Below, one piece after another: positions 1 to 7,653 of a stretch of 64,000 nucleotides of DNA. The translations under genes and the position numbers were made by a program. The DNA lies in assembly GCA_016794595.1 (NCBI GenBank), contig JAEUJN010000043.1, positions 124,001 through 188,000 on the forward strand. The letters run 5' to 3'. Position 1 is the stretch's first letter. Each line of letters starts with the position of its first letter. A model generated the notes under the pieces. The model searched no databases. It worked only from the letters and a program-made list of their open reading frames with translations, and was not told the DNA's origin. Source of the stretch: Kineosporiaceae bacterium. GTDB lineage: Bacteria; Actinomycetota; Actinomycetes; Actinomycetales; Kineosporiaceae.

Positions 1-2
1 CC

Positions 3-371
3 GGCCGCGACGACCCGGCCTGGATGTACCCGGCGATCCTCGACATCGTCGTGGCCGTCGCCGCCATCCCGGTCGCCTGGCTGCTGTGGCGCCGCAGGGG
101 ACTGCTGCCCTACGTCGCCGGGGTGGTCTTCCTCGTGGTCTCGATCATCGATCACGGGGACGCCGTGACCGCGGCGTTCCTCTCCCCCACCCCGCACGTG
201 TTCGGCGGTCCGGACGGCGGCGCGTCGGGCCGCGTGGTCCCTGCCGTGCAGGCCGTGTTCGATGTCCTCGCCCTCTGGCTGCTCAGCCGGCCCTCGATGC
301 GGGCCTGGTTCGGGGTCGCCTCACCTGCGGCGGACGTGGTCGAACCGTGGGGCGCACCGGCCGGCCGATGA
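3..371 (+). CDS. Hypothetical membrane protein, C-terminal part (5' end outside window)
   Basis: The reading frame is already open at the first bases of the window, so the gene most likely starts upstream and only about 122 residues are visible; an internal ATG at 24 is the first possible start inside the window. Three hydrophobic stretches are visible (around YPAILDIVVAVAAIPVAWLL, then LLPYVAGVVFLVVSII, then a third near FDVLALWLL), separated by a short polar loop rich in Gly and Pro, so it is an integral membrane protein. It ends TGA and converges on the universal-stress gene with a 38-bp gap. I do not recognise a family and give no function. Confidence 0.55.
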   Translation, partial: GRDDPAWMYPAILDIVVAVAAIPVAWLLWRRRGLLPYVAGVVFLVVSIIDHGDAVTAAFLSPTPHVFGGPDGGASGRVVPAVQAVFDVLALWLLSRPSMRAWFGVASPAADVVEPWGAPAGR

Positions 372-409
372 CCCTCGACCTCACTGCGTGCTCTCCCGCA
401 GGCACCGCA

Positions 410-817
410 TCACGATCCGCCGTCGAGCGGTGCCTTCACGGCGAGCACCGGGCAGTCGGCCTCCAGCAGGATCCGCTGGGCGGAGCTGCCCAGCAGCAGC
501 TTGCCCACCGGGGTCCGCCGCCGCAGCCCCAGCACGATCAGGTCGGCGGCGTGGTGTCGGGCCACGTCCAGCAGCTGCTCGGCGGGGTCCTCGGACCGCA
601 GCAGCTGGAGCAGTTCGCACTCCACCCCGGCACCGGCGACCTGCCGGTTGACGGCGTCCCAGTCGTCGGTGGAGGAGAACCGGTGGTCCACCAGGGCGTC
701 ACCGCGGCTGGCGTTGACCACGACCAGCCGGGTCCGGCGCAGCCGGGCCACGTCGATGGCGGCGTCCAGGGCCGCCCGGCCCTCGGGGGTGGGGATGTAG
801 CCCACGACCACAACCAT
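410..817 (-). CDS. Universal stress protein (UspA family)
   Basis: A single-domain UspA protein of about 135 residues. It begins with the typical hydrophobic strand MVVVVGY followed by PEGRAALDAA, and carries the nucleotide-binding signature of ATP-binding Usp proteins near the C-terminus (G-L-R-R-R-T-P-V-G-K-L-L-L-G-S-S, about residues 97-112). Two starts are possible: GTG at 826, which overlaps the tctA stop as GTGA, and ATG at 817, which has GAGGAG eight bases upstream. I chose 817 for the ribosome site. It is the last gene of the leftward tctCBA transcript. Usp domains are often encoded next to tripartite tricarboxylate transporters; a link to transport or energy status is inference. Confidence 0.85.
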   Translation of the reverse strand: MVVVVGYIPTPEGRAALDAAIDVARLRRTRLVVVNASRGDALVDHRFSSTDDWDAVNRQVAGAGVECELLQLLRSEDPAEQLLDVARHHAADLIVLGLRRRTPVGKLLLGSSAQRILLEADCPVLAVKAPLDGGS

Positions 818-822
818 GACCC

Positions 823-2319
823 TCACTCCTCCTCGGCGAAGACGGCCTCACGCTTGGACCGGACGGCGGGCAGCACCGCGACGACCAGCGCGGCAGCCGC
901 GATGACCAGCATCGTCAGGGAGATCGGCCGCGTGACCAGCACGGAGACGTCCCCCCGGGAGATCGTCATGGCTCGCCGGAAGTTCTCCTCCAGCAGGGGC
1001 CCCAGCACGAATCCGAGCAACAGCGGGGCCGGTTCGCACCCCACCCGGATGAGCACGTACCCGAGCACGGCGAAGAACGCGATCGCGAAGACGTGGTACC
1101 TGTTCAGCCCCAACGAGTAACACCCGATCGCCGAGAAGGCGATGATCGCCGGGAAGAGGATGCGGTACGGGATCGAGAGCAGCTTCACCCACATCCCGAT
1201 CAGCGGCAGGTTGAGCAGGACGAGCATCAGGTTGCCCACCCACATGGAGGCGATCAAACCCCAGAACAGCACCGGCTCGTCGGTGATCACATTGGGTCCG
1301 GGTGTGATGCCCTGGATGATGAAGGCCCCGATCAACAGGGCCATCACCGGGTGCGCCGGCAGACCCAGGGTCAGCAACGGGATGAACGAGGTCTGCGCCG
1401 CCGCATTGTTCGCCGACTCCGGGGCGGCAACTCCCTCGATCGCCCCGCGGCCGAACTGCTCGGGGTGCCGGGAGACCCGCTTCTCGACCGAGTAGGAGGT
1501 GAACGAGGCCAGCACGTGCCCCCCGCCGGGCAGGATCCCGAGCGCCGAACCCATCGCCGTCCCGCGAAGGACCGGCGCGACGATCCGCCGCAGGTCGGTC
1601 CGCGTCAGGCGCAGGGTCTGCACCTGACGCACCATGGACGGCCGCTGGATGCCGGTCTGGAGGTTGCGCAGGATCTCGGCGATGCCGAACATGCCCACGG
1701 CGAGTGAGACGAAGTTGAGTCCGCCGTAGAGCTCGCGGGCACCGAAGGTGAAGCGGGGGAATCCGGACTCGACGTCCTGGCCCACCAGGCCCAGCAACAA
1801 TCCCAGGACGATCATCGCCAGGGCCTTCCACAGCGATCCGCTGGCCAGCGAGATCGAGGCCACCAGCCCGAGGACGACGAGGGAGAAGTACTCGGCCGGA
1901 CCGAACTTCAGCGCGGCCTCCGCCAGGGGCGGGGCGAAGGCGGCGAGCACCACGGTGGCCACGGTGCCGGCGAAGAACGACCCCAGCGCCGCCGTGGCCA
2001 GAGCCTGGCCGGCCCTTCCCTTGCGGGCCATCTGATACCCGTCGATCGCCGTGACGGCGGCCGAGGTCTCCCCGGGCAGGTTGAGCAGGATGGCGGTGGT
2101 CGACCCGCCGTACTGCGCCCCGTAGTAGATCCCGGCCAGCATGATGATCGAGGAGACCGGGTCGAAGTTGAACGTGATCGGCAGGAGCAGGGCGATGGTC
2201 GCGGTGGGTCCGATCCCCGGCAGCACGCCGATCGCCGTCCCCAGGACGCAGCCGACCAGGCAGAACAGCAGATTGGTCGGCGTCAGCGCCGTCTCGATCC
2301 CCAGCAGGATGTTGTCCAC
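823..2319 (-). CDS. tctA: Tripartite tricarboxylate transporter, large membrane subunit TctA
   Basis: This 498-residue protein has about a dozen hydrophobic segments and the conserved blocks of TctA: PGIGPTATIALLLP near residues 35-48, GGSTTAILLNLPGE around 70-85 and the LPGGGHVLASF region in the middle. The length is normal for the family. TctA forms the transport pore of a cation-coupled, binding-protein-dependent secondary carrier for citrate or other carboxylates, working with TctB in the membrane and TctC outside. The gene follows tctB with only three bases between and overlaps the downstream usp start region, so tctC-tctB-tctA-usp form one transcript. The substrate cannot be read from the sequence. 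Confidence 0.95.
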   Translation of the reverse strand: MDNILLGIETALTPTNLLFCLVGCVLGTAIGVLPGIGPTATIALLLPITFNFDPVSSIIMLAGIYYGAQYGGSTTAILLNLPGETSAAVTAIDGYQMARKGRAGQALATAALGSFFAGTVATVVLAAFAPPLAEAALKFGPAEYFSLVVLGLVASISLASGSLWKALAMIVLGLLLGLVGQDVESGFPRFTFGARELYGGLNFVSLAVGMFGIAEILRNLQTGIQRPSMVRQVQTLRLTRTDLRRIVAPVLRGTAMGSALGILPGGGHVLASFTSYSVEKRVSRHPEQFGRGAIEGVAAPESANNAAAQTSFIPLLTLGLPAHPVMALLIGAFIIQGITPGPNVITDEPVLFWGLIASMWVGNLMLVLLNLPLIGMWVKLLSIPYRILFPAIIAFSAIGCYSLGLNRYHVFAIAFFAVLGYVLIRVGCEPAPLLLGFVLGPLLEENFRRAMTISRGDVSVLVTRPISLTMLVIAAAALVVAVLPAVRSKREAVFAEEE

Positions 2320-2322
2320 GGA

Positions 2323-2805
2323 TCACCACCCGGTGCCGGCGACGAGGGGCAGTTCGAGGCGCAGGAGCCCGACGAACACCAGCACGCACATCAGGGTCAA
2401 CCCGACCGCGATCACCGCGGCGCCGCCCGGCCGGGTGCCGTGGCCCGCCAGGGCCGAGAGGAACGTGGCCACCAGCAGGGCGGGTACCAGGCCGAGCGGG
2501 GCGACGGCGAACCCGAAGTACACGATCGCGAGCAGGACCAGCACCCCGCGACCCCAGGGCACCCCGCCCTCCTGCTGCGTGGGGGGCTCCTCGCGGGCGG
2601 GACGCCGCCGCGCGGCCACCAGACCGCCGCCCACGATGGCGGCCCCGAGGGCCGCCAGCAGGATGCCCAGCACCATGGGGAAGTAGCCGGCACCCATCCG
2701 CAGGAGGGAGCCGGTCTCGTAGGTCGAGGCCGTGACGCCGAACGCGACCCCGAACGCGATGAAGATGCCTCCCGCGATGAGGTCATCGCGGGTCATCCGG
2801 CTCAT
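2323..2805 (-). CDS. tctB: Tripartite tricarboxylate transporter, small membrane subunit TctB
   Basis: The 160-residue product has the size and layout of TctB: a first hydrophobic helix (LIAGGIFIAFGVAFGVTAS), a loop with GAGYFPMVLGILLAALGA, a charged cytoplasmic linker of about 25 residues, then two more helices. The RMGAGYFP block is characteristic. TctB is the small membrane partner of TctA. It sits between tctC (16 bp away) and tctA (3 bp away) in the standard family order. The start MSRMTRDDL is supported by spacing to tctC; an alternative ATG four codons in is possible. Confidence 0.92.
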   Translation of the reverse strand: MSRMTRDDLIAGGIFIAFGVAFGVTASTYETGSLLRMGAGYFPMVLGILLAALGAAIVGGGLVAARRRPAREEPPTQQEGGVPWGRGVLVLLAIVYFGFAVAPLGLVPALLVATFLSALAGHGTRPGGAAVIAVGLTLMCVLVFVGLLRLELPLVAGTGW

Positions 2806-2821
2806 CAGCGGGTCCGGTCGA

Positions 2822-3883
2822 TCACTTCGCCGTCACCCCGGCAGCCTTGATCACCGGGCCCCAGAGGTCGAGCTGTGCCTTCAGATACGCGGTGTGTGCC
2901 TGCGGGGTGACCTGGTCGGCAGCCACCGGCGCGGTGCCGAGGTCGGCCATCTTGTCGATCACCTTCTGGTCCTTCAATGCCGCGGCCAGGGCACCGGTGA
3001 GCTTGGCGATGATCGCCGGATCGGTGCCTGCCGGGGCGTAGAGCCCGTGCCAGACACCGACCTCGAGTTCGGGCAGGCCGGCCTCGGCCGTGGTCGGGAC
3101 GTCGGGCAGGCTGGCCACCCGCTCGGCGGTGGTGACCGCGTACGCCTTGATCTTGCCGCCCTTGATCTGGGGGGTGGTGTTGGTGGTCTGGTCGCACATG
3201 AAATCGACCTGACCGCCCACCAGGTCGGTCATCGCCGGCCCCGTGCCCTTGTACGACACCTCGGTCATGTCCACGCCGAACGCCTTCTCGATCAGCAGGC
3301 CGCACAGCTGTGAGGCGGCGCCGATGCCGGCATTGGCGTAGGTCACCGAGTCCTTGTTGGCCTTCACATAGTCGGCCAGTTCCCTCAGCGTGGTGGGGGG
3401 CAGGTCCTTCTTGGCCACGATGGTCATCGGGACGATGGTGACCAGACCGATGGTGGCGAAGCTCTCCAGTGGCTTGTAGGGCAGGTTGGCGTACAGCGAC
3501 GGCGCGGTGGACATGCCGATGTGGTGCAGCAGCAGCTTCTGACCGTCGTTCTCGGCGTCGGCGACCTCACCGGCACCGAGCGTGCCCCCGGCACCCTCGA
3601 CGTTCTGCACGATCACCTGCTTGCCGAGGGTGGCGCTCATCGGTTCGGCGATCAGCCGGGTGACGGTGTCGGTCGGGCCGCCGGCCGAGAACGGGACGAC
3701 GATCGTGACCGGGCCCTTGGGATACCCGGCAGCATCACCGCCGCCAGAGGCACCCGACGCGCCGGTGTCACTCGACCCACCGCAGGCCGCCAGGCCGAGA
3801 GCGACGACGGTCGTGGCCACCAGAGCGGCGCCCTTCCGGCCGCGACCCGAGGCGGTGGTTCGGACGTTGGACAGCGTGATCAT
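2822..3883 (-). CDS. tctC: Tripartite tricarboxylate transporter substrate-binding lipoprotein TctC
   Basis: This is a 353-residue extracytoplasmic solute receptor of the Bug/TctC family. A basic N-terminus is followed by a hydrophobic stretch and the lipobox LAAC with the lipidated Cys at about residue 34, then a Gly/Ser linker. The mature domain shows PVTIVVPFSAGGPTDTVTRL and the GGTLGAGEVA region typical of Bug proteins. It captures a carboxylate ligand outside the cell and passes it to TctAB. It is the first gene of the leftward transcript and shares a 397-bp divergent control region with the rightward catabolic operon, which supports co-regulation. The ligand is unknown. Confidence 0.95.
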   Translation of the reverse strand: MITLSNVRTTASGRGRKGAALVATTVVALGLAACGGSSDTGASGASGGGDAAGYPKGPVTIVVPFSAGGPTDTVTRLIAEPMSATLGKQVIVQNVEGAGGTLGAGEVADAENDGQKLLLHHIGMSTAPSLYANLPYKPLESFATIGLVTIVPMTIVAKKDLPPTTLRELADYVKANKDSVTYANAGIGAASQLCGLLIEKAFGVDMTEVSYKGTGPAMTDLVGGQVDFMCDQTTNTTPQIKGGKIKAYAVTTAERVASLPDVPTTAEAGLPELEVGVWHGLYAPAGTDPAIIAKLTGALAAALKDQKVIDKMADLGTAPVAADQVTPQAHTAYLKAQLDLWGPVIKAAGVTAK

Positions 3884-3973
3884 GGCTGGGCTCCTTCATC
3901 GAGACGCTCGCCTGGACGACTCCCCCACCTGCGTTCTCTCGCCTGCTCGGCCATGTGCCTGATTCATCAACGT

Positions 3974-3995
3974 ATGGTCCATTGACGTCGTGGAC
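3974..3995. promoter_or_regulatory. Candidate operator/promoter elements near tctC
   Basis: ATGGTCCAT (3974-3982) is a near-perfect palindrome around one central base. It overlaps GTCCA-N9-TGGAC (3977-3981 with 3991-3995). TTGACG at 3982-3987 could be a -35 element for rightward transcription, followed by TATG-N4-CATA (4000-4011). Which promoter these serve is not decided by the sequence. Confidence 0.3.
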
Positions 3996-4160
3996 GGCCT
4001 ATGACGCCATATGCGGTTTTTCGCCCGTTCGAGCCGAAGTATGGCGACCGCTCGACGCCCCCGCCTAGAGGGATCCCGGTCTCGATTTCGGCACGCCAGG
4101 ATCGGGTCGGGTGAGAGAGCCGGCTCCCGTCCGCCCGCAGCACCGGCATCCCGGGACCGG

Positions 4161-4177
4161 GTTGTCGTGTGGACAAC
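4161..4177. promoter_or_regulatory. Operator candidate, copy 1 of GTTGT-N7-ACAAC
   Basis: A 17-bp inverted repeat with perfect five-base arms; the arms extend to six bases here (GTTGTC and GACAAC). It lies about 105 bp upstream of the TPP-enzyme start. The identical GTTGT-N7-ACAAC layout recurs at 4226-4242, centre to centre 65 bp away. The IclR regulator encoded in the same operon is the obvious candidate ligand, by inference. Confidence 0.5.
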
Positions 4178-4225
4178 GTGTATCTCACCTCCGTCACAGG
4201 TGTGCGCCCATCCCTTCCCGAGAAG

Positions 4226-4242
4226 GTTGTCACCGGCACAAC
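4226..4242. promoter_or_regulatory. Operator candidate, copy 2 of GTTGT-N7-ACAAC
   Basis: The second copy has perfect five-base arms and a seven-base spacer, about 40 bp upstream of the TPP-enzyme start. Two equally spaced copies in one promoter region, with none seen in the flanking coding DNA, argue for a real regulator site. The rest of the 3884-4280 interval shows no credible gene; an open frame running through it upstream of 4281 lacks protein-like composition. Confidence 0.5.
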
Positions 4243-4280
4243 ATTCACCTCCGAGACCGACGGGAGCACTGAGGGAGGCG

Positions 4281-6182
4281 ATGGGGCTCATGGCGATGTC
4301 CGCTGCGAGTGCCCGGGCCGCCGCGGTGGCCCGCCACGGTGGCGTGAGCCAGGCGCTGGCGTCGGGTGACCTGCCGCCGATCGCCACCCTGACCACCGCC
4401 GAGGCCCTGGTGCTGGGCCTGCTCCGGCTCGACGTCCGCACCTACTTCGTCGTGCTCGGGCACGGCACGACCGAACTCGGTGAGGCGCTGCGCGTGCACG
4501 CCGCGGCCGGCACCGTGCGCGTGATCCCCTGTCGCAGCGAGATCGAGGCCTCGCACGCCGCGACCGCGCTGCGCTGGGTCGCCGGTGAGCAGTGCGCGGT
4601 GGTCACCTCGATCGGGCCAGGGGCGCTGCAGGCGGCAGCGGCCTCGCTCGCCGCCCACAGCGACGGCATCGGCGTGTGGCACCTCTACGGCGACGAGACC
4701 ACCCACGACGAGGGCCCGAACATGCAGCAGGTGCCCGGCGGCGGTCAGCACGCCTTCCTGCACCTGCTCTCCGCGCTCGGTCCGAGTCAGGTGTTGCACA
4801 CGGCCCAGGCACTGCCGTCGATGCTGCGCCGCGGGGCCACGGTCACCGCACATCCCTACCGCAGCAAGCCGTTCCACGTCTTGCTGCCGATCAACGTCCA
4901 ACCGGCCGCCCTGGTGGACTTCCGGCTCGACCGGCTGCCCGAGCCCCGGCAGATGCGGGTGGGCGCCGCGGCTCCGGGCGAGGGGTACCCGGCGGTCGCC
5001 CGCCTGCTGCGCGAGGCACCCCGGGTGGTGATCAAGGTCGGCGCGGGGGCCCGCGGGTGCGGTGACCTGCTGGCCGAGGTGGCCGACCTGATCGACGCCA
5101 CGATCGTGATGTCCCCCTCCAGCCTGGGGATCGTGCCCGACAGCCACCCGCGGCAGATGACCGTCGGCGGGTCCAAGGGCTCCCCCAGTGGCAATCACGC
5201 GATGGAACAGGCCCGGACCCTGGTCGTCGTCGGCTCACGCGCGGTCTGTCAGTCGGACTGCTCCCGTACCGGGTACCCGGCGGTCACCCAGGTGGTCAAC
5301 CTCAATGCCGATCCCGAGGACGTCACCCACTACAACCGGACGACGACCCTGCTCGGCGACGTCCGGGCCACCCTGGTCGAGCTGATCGCCGCCCTGCGCG
5401 CGCTCGCGGACGACGCGCCGGCGTCCCCAGCCCCTCCCGCGGACGACGAGTGGCTGACCGAGTGCCAGCGGCAGCGCCACGCCTGGGACGTCCGGCGCGA
5501 CCGGCTCACCCACGCCGCCCCGGTGCACGACCCCGTCTGGGGACGGGCGGTGCTCACCCAGCCGGTCGCCGTCCGGGTGGCCCTGGACTGGGTCCAGCGG
5601 CACGGGCACGTCGCCTTCTTCGACGCCGGTGACGTGCAGGCCAACGGGTTCCAGCTCGCCCGGGTCGAGCACGAGGGGTGGTTCTTCACCGAGTCGGGCG
5701 CCAGCTACATGGGCTTTGCCACCAGTGCCGTGTTGGCCGGGGGCGTGGCCCGCACCCCGTTCCACGGCGTGGCTCTCACCGGTGACGGCTCGTTCGTGAT
5801 GAGCCCGCAGGTGCTGATCGACGCCGTGCACACCGGAACCCGCGGCACGATCATCATCTTCGACAACCGGCGGATGTCGGCGATCTCGGCGTTGCAGGTC
5901 GACCAGTACGGCACCGATTTCGCCACCTCGGACGGCGTGCCGGTCGACTACGTCGCCTGGGCTCGCGCCGTCCAGGGGGTGCACGGCGTCTTCGGGGGGT
6001 TCACCGAGGCCGAACTCGAGGCCGCCCTGGAGCAGGCGCACCGCAACCCCGGGCTGACCGTGGTCCACGTGCCGGTCTACTTCGGTCCCGACCCGGACGG
6101 CGGGATGGGCGCCCACGGTCGCTGGAACGTGGGCAGCTGGGTCGAGGACACCCAGGCCCTGATCGAGCGGACGGTGATCTGA
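4281..6182 (+). CDS. Thiamine pyrophosphate-dependent carboligase/decarboxylase family enzyme
   Basis: This is a TPP enzyme of the acetolactate synthase/IolD superfamily. The N-terminal PYR domain carries the conserved glutamate region EIEASHAATA (about residues 87-95). The C-terminal PP domain has the TPP/Mg motif starting GDGSF at residue 501 and ending at the Asn of FDNRR at 529, the normal GDG-x(26)-N spacing. The frame is open further upstream, but GAGGGAGG at 4271-4278 and the start of protein-like sequence put the start at ATG 4281 (633 residues) or ATG 4290. It heads the operon; the ALDH stop/start spacing is 10 bp. It may decarboxylate or cleave a 2-oxo acid made by the downstream dehydratase, but that is inference and the substrate is unknown. 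Confidence 0.8.
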   Translation: MGLMAMSAASARAAAVARHGGVSQALASGDLPPIATLTTAEALVLGLLRLDVRTYFVVLGHGTTELGEALRVHAAAGTVRVIPCRSEIEASHAATALRWVAGEQCAVVTSIGPGALQAAAASLAAHSDGIGVWHLYGDETTHDEGPNMQQVPGGGQHAFLHLLSALGPSQVLHTAQALPSMLRRGATVTAHPYRSKPFHVLLPINVQPAALVDFRLDRLPEPRQMRVGAAAPGEGYPAVARLLREAPRVVIKVGAGARGCGDLLAEVADLIDATIVMSPSSLGIVPDSHPRQMTVGGSKGSPSGNHAMEQARTLVVVGSRAVCQSDCSRTGYPAVTQVVNLNADPEDVTHYNRTTTLLGDVRATLVELIAALRALADDAPASPAPPADDEWLTECQRQRHAWDVRRDRLTHAAPVHDPVWGRAVLTQPVAVRVALDWVQRHGHVAFFDAGDVQANGFQLARVEHEGWFFTESGASYMGFATSAVLAGGVARTPFHGVALTGDGSFVMSPQVLIDAVHTGTRGTIIIFDNRRMSAISALQVDQYGTDFATSDGVPVDYVAWARAVQGVHGVFGGFTEAELEAALEQAHRNPGLTVVHVPVYFGPDPDGGMGAHGRWNVGSWVEDTQALIERTVI

Positions 6183-6192
6183 GGTGTCCCCG

Positions 6193-7653
6193 ATGTCGTT
6201 GCCGCAGAACGGGTTCGTGAACGGCGGGTGGAGCACGCCGCTGCACGGTGACCCGGTGACCGTGCTCGACCCGGCCACCGAGGAGCCACTGGGTTCCGTG
6301 GCCGGCCTGGGTGCCGGCGACGTCGAGGCGGTCTGCACCGGTGCGGCAGAGGGTTTCGAGGTCTGGCGGGACGTCTCGGCCTGGGAACGCAGCGCCGTGC
6401 TGCGCCGGATCGCCGACATCCTGCGCCGCGACCAGCAGGTGTTCGCCGCCGTGATGACCGCCGAGCAGGGCAAACCACTCGCCCAGTCGGCCGGTGAGAC
6501 CGCGGCCTCGGCTGACCAGTTCGACTGGTACGCCGACGAGGCCCGGCGGGTCTACGGCCGGATCGTGCCCGGCCACCTGGCCACCGACCGGATCCACGTC
6601 TACGCCGAGCCGATCGGCCCGGTGCTGGCCTTCGCACCGTGGAACTTCCCCCTGCTGCTGCCCGCCCGCAAGGTGGCCGGTGCGCTGGCGGCCGGGTGTT
6701 CGGTGATCCTGGCCGCCCCGCCCGAGGCGCCCTACTGCTCGCTGCTGCTGGCCGGGGCCGCGGCCGAGGCCGGCCTGCCGCCGGGGGTGCTGACCGTCGT
6801 CACCGGCGACTGGCGCACCCTGGCCGGCACGCTGGTCGACCACCCGGCTGTCCGCAAGGTCACGGTGACCTCCTCGGTGCCGGTCGGCATCGAGCTCGCC
6901 GTCCGCGCGGCCGGACAGGTCAAGCCGATCACCCTGGAACTCGGCGGACACTCGCCGGTGATCGTGACCCCGGGCCGCGGGGTGGCCGAGGCCGCCCGGG
7001 CCTGCGCGCTGGGCAAGTTCCGCAACGGCGGGCAGGTCTGCATCGCGGCCAGCCGGTTCTTCGTCGCCCGGGCGGCCCTCGAGGAGTTCCTCGACGTCTT
7101 CGTGGCGACCACGTCGAGCCTGCGCCTGGGCCCCGGTGACCAGGAGGGCGTGGACGTCGGACCGCTCGCCTCCGCGGCCCGGCGCAGCGCCACCGAGTCG
7201 CTGGTCGCCGACGCGGTGGCCCAGGGGGCCCAGGTGGTGGCCGGCGGACGCCGTCCGGCAGAGTTCGACCGGGGCTACTACTTCGAGCCGACGGTGCTGA
7301 CCGGCCTCTCGCCGCAGATGGCCGTGATGACCCGGGAACCGTTCGGTCCGATCGCCCCGATCGCCCCCTACGACGACCTCGAGCACGCCGTGGCCCAGGC
7401 CAACTCCACCGAGTACGGCCTGGCCGGGTTCGTGTTCACCGACGACCTCGAGGCCGGCCTGCGGATCGCCCGCCGGCTGGAGGTCGGCATGGTCGGCATC
7501 AACAACCTCACCGTGGCCACCGCGGAGGCGCCGTTCGGCGGGGTCAAGCACTCCGGCCACGGCCGCGAGGGCGGGTCGGAGGGGATCGGGGAGTTCCTGG
7601 TCACCAAGTACGTCTCGGCCCGCATGCCCGACCCTGCGGGGTGGGCCGGATGA
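6193..7653 (+). CDS. NAD(P)-dependent aldehyde dehydrogenase (succinate-semialdehyde dehydrogenase type)
   Basis: An ALDH of 486 residues. The catalytic Cys is in NGGQVCIAASRF (C283) and the general-base Glu in ITLELGGHSP (E249). PWNFPLLLPARKVAGALAAG is the usual ALDH block ahead of the cofactor lysine position, which here reads ILAAPPEAP rather than the common KPSE, an unusual cofactor-site variant. The C-terminus EAPFGGVKHSGHGREGG is typical of the semialdehyde branch. ATG 6193 is preferred over GTG 6184 because GAGG lies eight bases ahead. The stop overlaps the next start as ATGA. In a sugar-acid pathway it would oxidise a semialdehyde to the acid. Confidence 0.9.
   Translation: MSLPQNGFVNGGWSTPLHGDPVTVLDPATEEPLGSVAGLGAGDVEAVCTGAAEGFEVWRDVSAWERSAVLRRIADILRRDQQVFAAVMTAEQGKPLAQSAGETAASADQFDWYADEARRVYGRIVPGHLATDRIHVYAEPIGPVLAFAPWNFPLLLPARKVAGALAAGCSVILAAPPEAPYCSLLLAGAAAEAGLPPGVLTVVTGDWRTLAGTLVDHPAVRKVTVTSSVPVGIELAVRAAGQVKPITLELGGHSPVIVTPGRGVAEAARACALGKFRNGGQVCIAASRFFVARAALEEFLDVFVATTSSLRLGPGDQEGVDVGPLASAARRSATESLVADAVAQGAQVVAGGRRPAEFDRGYYFEPTVLTGLSPQMAVMTREPFGPIAPIAPYDDLEHAVAQANSTEYGLAGFVFTDDLEAGLRIARRLEVGMVGINNLTVATAEAPFGGVKHSGHGREGGSEGIGEFLVTKYVSARMPDPAGWAG

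Noticed and set aside
2308-2318. TTGTCCACG resembling a DnaA box at the tctA start
   Set aside because: It is one base off consensus and is explained by the tctA codons for Met-Asp-Asn; no cluster surrounds it.
4168-4176. TGTGGACAA, a possible DnaA box, in the tctC/TPP-enzyme intergenic region
   Set aside because: It is a by-product of the palindrome GTTGT-N7-ACAAC at 4161-4177, which recurs nearby without the DnaA-like core.
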